NCBI GenBank assembly: GCA_947685225.1
Contig: CANTUV010000024.1
Span: 21,966,001 to 22,030,000 of the forward strand
DNA: 64,000 nt
Direction: 5' to 3'
Origin: Garcia nutans
Lineage: Eukaryota > Streptophyta > Magnoliopsida > Malpighiales > Euphorbiaceae
Made by a program: the position numbers and the translations under genes. Numbering within the stretch: position 1 is the stretch's first letter; every line of letters starts with the position of its first letter. The notes under the pieces are model-generated. The model saw only the letters and a program-made list of their open reading frames with translations. It ran no database searches and was not told the DNA's origin. This document shows, one piece after another, positions 46,990-57,288 of this stretch.

Positions 46990-47175
46990 AAGTGGTCGCG
47001 CGGGCCCGTCGGCCTAGCAGTTCACCCGCAGGCCTGCGGACAAGTTATTTCGCCCGCAGGAAATTTCTACGGGCAAAATAACTTCCCGCAGGAATTTCCT
47101 GTGGGCGGCTGCAGGCTGGCATGCCCACTGGCCCCAGTCACGGGCCCGGCTGCCGCAGTTTTTGCCAGCGCAAAA
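46990..47175 (+). repeat. GC-rich palindrome cluster in LTR-E
   Basis: Includes TTATTTCGCCCGCAGGAAAT against ATTTCTACGGGCAAAATAA, and CCCGCAGGAATTTCCTGTGGG. It is GC-rich against an AT-rich background. Confidence 0.8.
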
Positions 47176-47282
47176 TTTTTTGACGCAAATTTTTAGAAAC
47201 CTAATCCAATTAGGTTTTAATTTCTTTTTTTTATTAATATTAATTTTCATGTGTAATTAGGAATATACAACCTAAAAAGCAT

Positions 47283-47295
47283 TATAAATAAGGAC
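47283..47295 (+). promoter_or_regulatory. TATA box of LTR-E
   Basis: TATAAATAAGGAC. The 5' LTR of the same element lacks it. Confidence 0.78.
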
Positions 47296-48978
47296 CAATA
47301 AAACCAAATTGGGGAGGAAAATTTTTCACAGTGAGCTTATGATTGGAAACCAAATCAAGGAAGGAAAAGCAATAATTCATTTCAATTGATTTTTAAGGGA
47401 GTAGCAGCACGAATTAAGAATTCAAAGGGAACAAAGGCTTGTCTTTGGAGATAGTTCATCCAAGAAGAGTTATTTTTTGGAGAATCAACAAAAGAAGGTA
47501 TGTTAAATTCTTTTTGATTTATGTAACACAGTAGCAAATCTATACAATTTAAGGTTTTTTAAATAAAAAACTTTAGAACTTTAATTTAATTCTTCCAAAG
47601 TTAAAACACTAAAACGTGACCTTCTTTTCTAAAAAGACTTAAAATTGTTATTTTTTCTTCTTAAAAATCTTAAAACTCTAATTGAACATATTTTTCTACA
47701 AAACCAAAATCAAATTCTGTTTCTTTCAAATTTTTAAAGTAGGTTCTATTTCATTCAAAAAGCCTTAAAAAACATCTTTTCTACTTATAAAAACTTCAAT
47801 CCATTTGTTTAAATTCACAAAACTTCATAGAATATCAAATTGATTTCTAAAACCCTAAAAATTATTCATTACCCGAGACCCAAATTTTAAAACCCTAAAA
47901 TCCAAAATTCAACTTTTAAACCTAAAATAATGAACCCTAATCCTTTTAAAATCTTAAACCCTAATTTTTATGAACCCTAATCCTTTTAAAACATAAAAAA
48001 ACATAAAAACATAAAAACTCAAAAATTACACAGTAGCTTAAAATTCAATAAACAAAAATCACAAATTAAACTATTTTAAAGTGTCTAAAACCCTAGTTTC
48101 ATGATTTCACCATTCAAACCTTAATTTGGTTAATCAAAGAGTCTTACCAACCTTTTAAAATATAAAACTCTAATTTATTTTAATTCCATAAAAATTCACA
48201 GTAGTTATAATTGAACTTTTATTTGCTTTATTCAATTCCATATTTGATTTTACCTTGATTTATCTCTTATGCTTTAATTTATTTGAATTCAATACTTGAT
48301 TTATTTAATTTATCATGGATGAATGTTTATTTTATTGATATTTAAATACTTTTAATGAATGATTTATTTATCATGGATGATTATTTACTTTTATCAATTA
48401 ATTCAGACTTCCAAAAGTTGTAAGAGGTATGTTTCTACTTGGTGGGTACCTCATTAGTTAAACATCATGTAATTTAATTTTCTTTTCTATTTTAGAACCT
48501 TTGTAAAGGGCATGTTTCTACCTTTTGGTGGGTGTCCTATCTAGGCATGTGATGTAAGGGCATGTTTTCATCCTTGGATGGGTGTCCATTTATTTGTTTT
48601 GTTTTGTTTGGACATTGCTTTGATTTTAATATAATGATGCTTTCTTTTTATTGTGTGTAGTATGGATAATGTTATTATACTTAAGAATGGTATAATATTA
48701 AGACCTGTAAAGGAGGCCGGTTCCAATGAACCGGGCGTTGTGGGGGTGCTGGGCCATTTCTTACCTTCCCCACACGTACCCAACTTTCCGTACCCATTAA
48801 GGGGTTGGGGATTCCTTAGGAATCGAGGCATCCACCCCTTTCTTTTTCCCGGTCCGTCAGGGTGGCGACTCCATTTTCTCCGGACTTAGGTCCGTGTTCT
48901 CTAAGGCCCCGAGCCTAAACAGTGCCGAATTCGCAAGAACCATTCCACCGGGAGTGGGGGCAAAAATCCCCGCTCACA

Positions 48979-48983
48979 ATATC
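48979..48983. other. Target-site duplication ATATC (right) of the 16-kb Tat element
   Basis: Matches 32902-32906. The gag frame of Tat-2 continues from here. Confidence 0.95.
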
Positions 48984-49877
48984 ACTGCTATGCAGTCTGC
49001 TAAGGCTCAAACTCTAAGATGCTTCATACTCTCATTATACCCTGTTGTCAAAAATTGGTTCAACACCTTAGAGGAAAGTACTCAAAAAGATTGGGACATG
49101 TTATACAAGGCTTTCATTCAGCAATATGGGTATAATGTCGAGTTGGAAGTTACCTTAATGGAAGTTGAGTCCATTAGACAAAGGCCAAATGAGAATTTTG
49201 TGGACTATGTGAAAAGATGGAGAAATAAGGCTGCTTTGCTCAAGAAGAGGCCCGATGAATCTGATCAAATAAGAATGATTGTGAGAGGGGTGTTGCCTAG
49301 TCTCCGTGAAAGGATGTCTCACACCCTTATAAGGGATTTCAAATATCTTCTCCAAGCTGGTCTACAAATTGAAGAGTGGGAAAGGGAGAAGAATCGCTTT
49401 TCAATAAAAAGAAATGAGAAAGGGAACTACTAGTCGGGCAATCAAAGCACACAAAAAGAAATTGATGTTAATGCCACTAGTCAAGGTGGAATGAGGCAAT
49501 TTTCAGAATTAGGAAAGCCACTATCTTGGGTTCTCAATAAGCTACAAAAGAAGGGATTGTTACAACCCTTGACTCCTCGACCTTTGCCAAATCCTTTATC
49601 CCTAAAATTTGATACTAAGGCTTTTTGTCAATTTCATCAGACTCAAGGACATGAGACTGATAGATGTACCCAATTGAAGCATGAGATCCAAGATATAATC
49701 GATAGTGGTAAGCTACCAGAACCGGACAAGCCCAATACCAAGAACAATCCTTTGCCTAAGTTTGGAAGAGTATCTCCACCGGCAACCTTGATGGTGGGAA
49801 AAGGATTGGAAGAAGATTTTATTTTATCATCCTTTCAAGATGGAAATATTGAAGATGTGAAAGGAAAAGAAGCTTAA
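48984..49877 (+). pseudogene. gag of Tat-2, 3' part
   Basis: Continues the gag split at 32906: TAMQSAKAQTLRCF, FVDYVKRWRNKAALLKKRP, knuckle CQFHQTQGHETDRC, end FQDGNIEDVKGKEA and TAA. TAG at 49431-49433 replaces a Gln codon (NY stop SGNQS). The C-terminus is the one shared by all gag-only copies here. Confidence 0.92.
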
Positions 49878-50459
49878 AATCAATGAACTTCCCTTAGCTT
49901 AGAGTGTTGCTCTATTTATTTTACTTTCTTTAATATTTAATTAGAACAATCGTGTTTTTCAAGTTTAAATTTGCTTGAATAAATTACTTTCATCAAAATT
50001 TTTGTTGGTCTTTGTTCATTTTGGTGCTCAACCAATGAGGAATCCAGCTTGATATTTATAAATTAATGTATTTAGGCATCATGACTGAATGACTTTACTA
50101 GGTAAGGGAATTGCTCTATAGCATTGAGTTGTGTATGCTTACTTAGAGAGGGCTCCTACATAATTATCTTTGTCTAGGTCCTAGTCAGTCTTAGAACATG
50201 CTTTGACAAACTTTTGATGCAAAATTGAACTCTGCTTATTTAAGAGAGAAATGATCTAGGCATTGTTTGGATTAGCCAACAACTAGTATCGACCTTATTA
50301 AATATCAATCCCTAGTTGTCCCATTGAGGCTTCATAAAATTTTAGCTTTCTTTTCATTGGCTTATAAACCCCAATAACCTACCCTGAGCTGTTGTGATAC
50401 TTTTGACAAGTCTTATGATCACTAAGATAAAGAGGCAAGAAGATCAAGGAAAGAAATGA

Positions 50460-50630
50460 ATAACATGAAGATAGTTGAAGTTTTCAAGACCATGAAGATA
50501 GTTGAAGTTCTCAAGACCATGAAGATAGTTGAAGTTCTCAAGACCATAAGGGTAGCTGATGTTTTCAATACCATAAGAGTAGTTGATGTTTTTAAGACCA
50601 TAAGGGTAGTTGAAGTTTTCCTAATATCTT
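50460..50630 (+). repeat. 27-bp tandem repeat, about six units
   Basis: The unit is ATGAAGATAGTTGAAGTTCT plus CAAGACC. It encodes a nine-residue period (KIVEVLKTM) by chance or design. Fewer units remain in Tat-1 (13600-13700) and Tat-3 (56620-56725). Confidence 0.88.
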
Positions 50631-50754
50631 CAATAAATCAAGACAACATCAGAGTAACAAATGATTTATCCATGTTAAAGAAGATTTATATTACTCCTCT
50701 CATCCATTATTGGAAGCCCAAGTTAGTACAAATAAGACAACTCTATTAGAGCTA

Positions 50755-51140
50755 GAACCAAAAAAAAAAAGACAAAAGACAAAAAAAAAAGAGAAGAAGA
50801 GAAAAAGAAAAAGAAGAAAAGAAAAAGGAAAAAAGAAAAATAAAACCCAAAAAGGTGGTTCAGAAAGCCAACTGAGTTCTCTTTTACCTAAAGCAGCAAA
50901 AGGCTTCCATAAGGATGGTTTGACTTGAATTGGTCCAACCCAACCAAAGATTCAATCAAAATTGGAGAAAAAGGAGAAAGACCATTCAGTTCTTGAAAGT
51001 TTTGTACTTAATAGTCCTACAAGGAAGAAGGACAAAAGGATAAAATGCTCAAAGAAAGGGAAGAGTAAGGAAAATAAAGAGAAAGAAAAGGGAAGAGTAA
51101 GAAAAAGAAAGAAAAGGGAGAAGAAGAAAAGAAATGAATT
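50755..51140 (+). repeat. Purine-rich tracts (A/G) in Tat-2
   Basis: Two runs, about 50757-50850 and 51030-51140, almost wholly A and G. Their pyrimidine counterparts are at 13060-13130 and 13340-13450, and at 56200-56280 and 56440-56510. Confidence 0.85.
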
Positions 51141-52489
51141 TGGGAACCAAACTTTATGCAAGGGCAGAAACTGTCCTAATCAAGATCCAGATTAATGCCA
51201 AGAAGATAGAAGGAATTTGGAGTCTAGAAAGATTGCTCCCAATTATCTAAAGTTCCAACAAGAAATTTGTAGTGTGAAGGTTTGTCCTTTGTGTCACACC
51301 AGCTCCAATCTCAAAATGGCCTTCATTTAAATCCGTGTCCCTTATAGACCCCATTTCAAGCCTATTAAAGACCTATTGATCTCTCTTGGTAGGTAGAGTC
51401 TATTAGTGGAGATAGTTTGGATGAGCATGCATACGAGATAGACAATATTTAAACTCAAATGAGACCTTTAGCCAAGTAATGTGTATGTGCCTATCTGAAG
51501 TGCAACAGTTCTTGCTTAAATAGAAATAATTCCCAAGTTTAGTATGGTAACTAGGGTTGTCATGTTATAGATATGTTAATTTGGAAAAATCAAGTCCTGA
51601 GGTATATTTACATTAATTTGGCAAAGACAACATTTGATTTCAAAATCTAAATTCAAAAAAATATATATATATTTTTGTCACACAAAGCCTTCAAGTTAAA
51701 GGGAGTATGTTGAACTGTCGAATTCCAAAGGACACATTGGGCAAAGGAAATGATTATTGGCAAGGTCATGAAGGAGCTACCAATTGACATGCTGAAACAT
51801 AGTTTGAAATGGATGTATCCCTGACTCTGTAACTTGGGGTCTCCACCACCCATAATTTCAACATCTTGAAGATAAAAGACATAAATGTGAAGCATCCTGT
51901 AATTCTAGTGCAAGAACTGAACGGGCATCTGAAAGAAATCTGCGAGAGCACTTCTGCTAAACACCTCAGTCTGTGGGTCAATGGAACAACTGTAAGTATC
52001 ATTCATGCATATCATGCATACATGAGCATATCACATCGCACTTTCTTGTCTTGTATTGTTTATTCTTTATTAAGGTGAACAGTAAGCAATCTTTGAAGTA
52101 AACAATCAAAAGAAGATATCAAATCAGGGGGGGTATAGAAAGCCCATTGCTTGAGAAAGCTCCAGTAATCTTGGAAAGAGAAGAAATACGTGCTTGTGCG
52201 AAGAACTAGACGGCAAAAACATCAATCAAAACTTGCATGGAAAAAATCTTTGGTTTGAGCCTACACAGGGAGCAAAGTTTCTCATTTTCAATTTTTTAAG
52301 TTTATATACCAAACATTTTCAAACTCACTTGTAAATATTTTGCCATGCAGCGGGCAGGAGAAGATATGAGAGCCAACTAAATAGCTAAATTTTTGCAAAA
52401 AGGAAGAACAAAAGAATGGAACATTAGAACTATCAAAAGAATGAAGATGCAAAAGACAAAATATCAGTTCAGCTAAAAGAGCTGAAACC

Positions 52490-52960
52490 AGGGTAAAGAC
52501 CCGACCTCCAATGGATAAAGATCCATGTTCCAAGGGTGAAGACCCGACCTCCAATGGATAAAGATCCATGTTCCAAGGGTGAAGTCCCAATCTCAAAGGA
52601 TGTAGATCCATGTTTCAAGGGTAAAGACCCGATCTCAAAGGATGTAGATCCATGTTTCAAGGGTAAAGACCAGATCTCAAAGGATGAAGATCCATTTTCA
52701 AGGGTGAAGACCCGATCTCAAAGGATGAAGATCCATTTTCAAGGGTGAAGACCCGATCTCAAAGGATGAAGATCCACTTTCAAGGGTGAAGACCTAATCT
52801 CAAAGGATGAAGATCCATTTTCAAGGGTGAAGGCCCGATCTAAAAGGATGAAGATCCATTTTCAAGGGTGAAGACCCGATCTCAATGGATGAAGATCCAT
52901 TTTCAAGGGTGAAAACCTGATTTCAAATGATGAAGATCCATTTTGAGGGTGAAGAACCAC
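52490..52960 (+). repeat. About 41-bp tandem array in Tat-2
   Basis: About 11 units of GGGTGAAGACCCGATCTCAA plus AGGATGAAGATCCATTTTCAA. It is the reverse-orientation homologue of 11456-11700. Confidence 0.92.
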
Positions 52961-52999
52961 GATGCATAGAACTGTCTAAGCAGTCAGACTTCTCAATTG

Positions 53000-53097
53000 A
53001 TAAAAGGTCAGTCAAACCCAATCTCGGGTCAAAACACCCAAATCAAATCAGTCTCGGGTCCAAGTACCCAATCTCGGGTCCATGTACCCAAATCAAA
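53000..53097 (+). repeat. Remnant CTCGGGTCCAAGTACCC array and truncated end of Tat-2
   Basis: Three or four units of CTCGGGTCCAAGTACCCAA remain. Tat-2 then stops: its polypurine tract and 3' LTR are missing, and the sequence passes into the LTR remnant of Tat-3. Confidence 0.78.
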
Positions 53098-53354
53098 TAA
53101 ATATTAGATAATAAAGCAAAAACTATTTAATTAAAATTATTTTGGACCAATTAGACAACAAAATTCATTTTGGACTAAATACAGCATATTGGATCAGATT
53201 GGGTAAAAAATTAAGGGTCTACAGTTAATAAAAATTAGATAATAAAGCAAAAACTATTTAATTAAAATAATTTTTGACCAATTAGACAACAAAAATCATT
53301 TTGGACTAAATAAAGCATATTGGATCGGATTGGGTCAAAAATTAAGGGTCTACA
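53098..53354 (-). repeat. LTR-F: truncated 3' LTR of Tat-3
   Basis: It holds only the start of the LTR, as two copies of the first 131 bp, each ending GGGTCTACA on the plus strand (53223 and 53354). The rest is deleted. Confidence 0.88.
53224..53354 (-). repeat. 131-bp duplicated LTR start in LTR-F
   Basis: 53224-53354 repeats 53098-53223 closely (GTTAATAAAAATTAG...GGGTCTACA). The same duplication, of the same length, is in LTR-G at 62085-62215. Confidence 0.9.
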
Positions 53355-53372
53355 GTTTGCCCCCTGCTGGAA
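53355..53372 (-). other. Polypurine tract of Tat-3
   Basis: Minus strand TTCCAGCAGGGGGCAAAC just before the LTR start. Confidence 0.88.
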
Positions 53373-53439
53373 TGATCTGAAACCTTAGTGAAAGAGAGTG
53401 AAAAACAATAAGACTTAATTTTTGAGGTTTTGGGTTCTG

Positions 53440-54535
53440 GACCCGAGAGAGTTGGACACTCGATCCTAAACTAGACTTGAATACTCGATCTTATCTGGAT
53501 TTGGGTAGTCGATCCTAAATCGGATTTGGATACTCGATCCTAAACTGGATTTGGATACTCGATCCTAAACTGGATTTGGATACTTGATCCTAAATTGGAT
53601 TTGTATACTCGATCTTAAATTGGATTTGGATACTCGATCTTAAATCAGATTTGAATACTCGATCCTAAACTGGATTTGGATACTCGATCCTAAATTGGAT
53701 TTGGATACTCGATCCTAACTGGATTTGGATACTCGATCCTAAACTGGATTTGGATACTCGACCCTAAACTGGATTTGGATACTTGATCCTAAACTGGATT
53801 GGGATACTCTATCCTAACAGGATTTAGATACTCGATCCTAAATTGGCTTTGGATACTCGATCCTAAACTGGATTGGGATACTCGATCCTAACTAGATTTG
53901 GATACTCGATCCAAAATTGGATTGGGATACTCGATCCTAACTGGATTCGAATACTTGATCCTAAATCGGATTTGGATACTCGATCCAAAATTGGATTGGG
54001 ATACTCGATCCTAACTTGATTTGGATACTTGATCTTGACTTGGATTCGGATACTCGATCCTAAACTTGATTGGGATACTCGATCCCAACTGGATTTGGAT
54101 ACTCGATCTTAAATCGAATTTGGATACTCGATCCTAAACTGGATTTGGATACTCGATCCTAAATTTGATTTGGATACTCGATCCTAACTGGATTTGGATA
54201 CTCAACCCTAAACTGGATTTGGATACTCGATCCTAAATCGAATTTGGATACTCGATCCTAAATTGGCTTTGGATACTTGATCCTAAACTGGATTGGGATA
54301 CTCGATCCTAACTGGATTTGGATACTCGATCCTAAATTGGCTTTGGATACTCGATCCGAAACTGGATTGGGATACTTGATCCTAACTGGATTTGGATACT
54401 CGATCCTAAATTGGATTGGGATACTCGATCCTAACTGGATTCGGACACTCGATCCTAAATCAGATTTGGATACTCGATCTAAAATTGGATTGGGATACTC
54501 GATCTTAACTTGATTGGGATACTCGATCCTAACCT
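53440..54535 (-). repeat. 25-bp tandem array, about 43 units, in Tat-3
   Basis: The plus-strand unit is GGATTTGGATACTCGATCCTAAACT with point variants (TTGGCTTTGG, GATTGGGATAC). Over 1 kb long. The other two gag-only elements lack it. Confidence 0.95.
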
Positions 54536-54655
54536 GGGTACTTTGACTTGAGATTTGAATTGATTTTGATTTAATTTGGGTACTTGGACCCGAGATTAGA
54601 TTTGATTTGGGTACTTGGACGTGAGAATGGGTACTTGGACCCGAGAATGAATTTA
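54536..54655 (-). repeat. Short GGGTACTTGGACCCGAG array in Tat-3
   Basis: Three to four units, homologous to 10975-11403 of Tat-1. Confidence 0.82.
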
Positions 54656-54714
54656 ACTAACCTTTTATCAGTTGAGAAGTCTTACTGTTCTGGCTGTTCT
54701 ATGCATTGTGATTC

Positions 54715-54955
54715 TTCACCCTCAAAATGGATCTTCATCCTTGGAGATTGGGCCTTCACCCTTGCAAATGGATCTTCATCCTTGAAAATGAATCTTCATC
54801 TTTTGACATCGGGTCTTTACCCTTAAAAAATGGATCTTTATTCTTTGAGATCGGGTCTTCACCCTTGCAAATGGATCTTCATCCTTTGAGATTGGGTCTT
54901 TACCCTTGAAACATAGGTCTTTATCCATTGGAGGTCGGGTCTTTACCCTGGCTTT
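54715..54955 (-). repeat. About 40-bp GGATCTTCATCC..GGGTCTTCACCC array in Tat-3
   Basis: About six units, homologous to the arrays at 11456-11700 and 52490-52960. Confidence 0.88.
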
Positions 54956-55009
54956 AGCTCTTTTAGCTAGATTGGTCTTTTGTCTTTTGCACCTTCTTTC
55001 TTTTGAGAG

Positions 55010-57288
55010 TTCTATTTGTTCCATTCTTTTGTTCTTCCTTTTTGCAAAGATTTAGCTATTTTTAATTAGACCTTATATCCTCTCCTTGCCCCCCAATGAT
55101 TTTTCTATGCGGACTCTGATTGATGTTTTTGCCATCTAGTTCTTCATACAAGTACACATTTCTTCTCTTTGCAAGATTACTGGAGCTTTCTCAAGCAATG
55201 GGCTTTCTATGCCCCCCTGATTTGATATCTTCTTTTGATTCTTTACTTCGCAAGGTGTTTACTGTTTATTTTGCCAAAGAATAGACAACACAAGACAAGA
55301 AAGTGCGATGTGATATGCTCATGTATGCATGATATGCATGAATAATACTTACAGTGGTTCCATGACTCACAGACTGAGGCGATCAGCAGAAGTATTCTCA
55401 TTGACTTATTTTTGACACCCGTTCAAGTCTTGCATTGGAATGATCTAAAGCTTTTGCCTTTGTGGCTTTTATCTTCAAGATATTGAAACAATGAGTGGTG
55501 GAGGTCCCAAGTTGCAGAGTCAGGGATTCATCAATTTCGAACTATATTTCAGCATGTCAGTTGGTAGTTTCTTCATAACTTTGCCAATAATCATTTCCTT
55601 TGCCCAATGTGTCCTTTGGAGGTTCAACATATTTCCCTTAACTTGAAGGCTTTGTATGACAAAACATTTTCTTTTATCTTTTTGATTTTGAAATCAAATG
55701 TTGGTTTTGCCAAATTGATGTCAATGTACCTCAGGACTTGATTTTTTCAAATTAATATATCTATAACATGATAACCCTAGCTACCATACTAAACTCGGGA
55801 ATTATTTCTATTTAAGCAAGAACTATTGCACTTCAGATAGGCAAATACACATTGCTTGGCCAAAGGTCTCTTTTGAATTTAAATATTGTCTATCTCATTT
55901 GCATGCTTATCCAAACTATCTCCACTAATAGACTCTACCTACCAAGAGAGATCAACAGGTCTTTGATAGGCTTGAAACGGGGTCTATAAGGGACATGGGT
56001 TAAAGTGGAGGCCATTTTGAGATTAGAGCTGGTGTGACACAATGGACAAACCTTCACACTACAAATTTCTTGTTTGAACTTTAGACAACTTGGAGGCAAC
56101 CTTGCTAGACTCCAAATTTCTTCTATCTTCTTAGCATTAATTTGGATCTTGATTAGGATAGTTTTTGTCCTTGCATAAAGATTAAGACCCAAATTTGTTT
56201 CTTTTCTTCTTCTCCCTTTTCTTTCTTTTTATTTTTTTCTTACTCTTCCCTTTCTTTGTCTTTTTGTCATTCTTTCTTGTTGGACTATAGAACTTTCAAA
56301 AACTGGGAGGTCTTCCTCCTTTTCTCCAATTTTAATTGAATCTTTGGTTGGGTTGGACCAACTCAAAAAAAGGTCTTTATGAACCAAATAGAAGCCTTTT
56401 GCTGCTTTAGGTAAAAGAGAACTCAGTTGGCTTTTTGAACCATTTTGGGTTTTTTTTTACTCTTTTTCTTTTGCTTTTCTTTTTCTATTGATTTTTTTTT
56501 GTTTTTGGTTCTAGCTCAAACAAAGTTGTCTTATTTGTACCAACTTGGGCTTCCAATAAATAGGGATAAATCATTTATTACTCTAATGTTGATGTTGTCT
56601 TGGAGATATTAAGGGAACTTCAACTACTCTTAGGGTCTTGAAAACGTCCACTATCCTTGTGGTCTCAAAAACATCAACTACTCTTATGGTCTTGAGAACT
56701 TCAACTACCCTCATGATCTTGACTAATCATTGCTTTCTTTGATTTTCTTGCCTCTTCATCTTAGTGATCATAAGACTTGTCAAAAGTATCACAACAGCTC
56801 AAGGTAGGTTATTGAGGTTATATGCCAATAAAAAGAAAGCTAAAATTTTATGAAGGCTCAAAGGGACAACTAGGGATTAATATTTAATTGGGTGGATACT
56901 AGTTGTTGGCTAATCAAACAATGCCTAGATCATCTCTCCCTTAAATAAGCAGAGTTCAATTTCACCTTGAAAGTTTGTCAAAGCATATTCTAAGACTGAC
57001 TAGGACCTAGACAAAAGTAATTATGCAGGAGCCCTCTCTATGTAAGCATACACAACTCAATGCTATAGAATAATTCCCTCATCTAGTAAAGTCATTCGAG
57101 TCATGATGCCTAGACACATCAAGCTAAATTCCTCATTGGTTGAGCATTAAAATGAACAAAGACCAATAAAAATTTATGATAAAAATAATTTATTCAAACA
57201 AATTTAAATTTGAAAAACACAATAGTTCCAAAATATTAAAGAAAGTAAGATTGAAAAGCAACATTCAAGCTAAGGAAAGTTCATTGAG
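55010..57288 (-). other. Conserved non-pol 3' region of Tat-3
   Basis: Homologous to 11701-14279 and 49878-52480. The minus-strand frame at 56192-55935 contains VKVCPLCHTSSNLKM, which is broken in Tat-2. No gene I can support. Confidence 0.6.

Larger units (their letters stand above)
32907..48978 (+). mobile_element. 16-kb pol-bearing Tat-lineage retrotransposon with antisense genes
   Basis: 16,072 bp, TSD ATATC, LTR-D and LTR-E. Order: primer site, leader ORF, gag, protease, RT, RNase H, second RNase H, integrase, then 4.6 kb of extra sequence (antisense coding sequences and tandem repeats), polypurine tract, 3' LTR. Dual RNase H and a long 3' region fit the Tat/Ogre group. It is inserted in the gag of Tat-2, so it is younger than Tat-2. 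Its coding frames have stops and frameshifts, so it is now defective. Confidence 0.95.
46801..48978 (+). repeat. LTR-E: 3' LTR of the 16-kb Tat element
   Basis: 2178 bp, TGTAGACCC...GCTCACA, followed by the ATATC duplication. It keeps the GC palindromes (46990-47175) and TATA box that LTR-D has lost. Otherwise it is nearly the same as LTR-D by eye. Confidence 0.95.
49878..52480 (+). other. Conserved non-pol 3' region of Tat-2
   Basis: Homologous to 11701-14279 and 55010-57288 (both inverted). It contains the 27-bp repeat, purine-rich tracts and a short frame THWAKEMIIGKVMKEL near 51740 that recurs, with stops, in the other copies. No identifiable domain. Confidence 0.6.

Noticed and set aside
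48653..48889. Recurring ORF at LTR ends (LRPVKEAGSNEPGVVGVLGH)
   Set aside because: It appears in most Tat LTRs but is frameshifted in several (for example 34524-34793), lies in U5, and its conservation is explained by the shared nucleotide inverted repeats.
51866..52078. Exon-like segment ending before GTAAGT in Tat-2
   Set aside because: Has a good 5' splice-like site, but the frame is not kept in Tat-1 or Tat-3 and no acceptor or continuing exon is evident.
54277..54513. ORF over the 25-bp array
   Set aside because: 25 is not a multiple of three. The frame stays open only by lack of stops in the unit, and it is present in one copy only.
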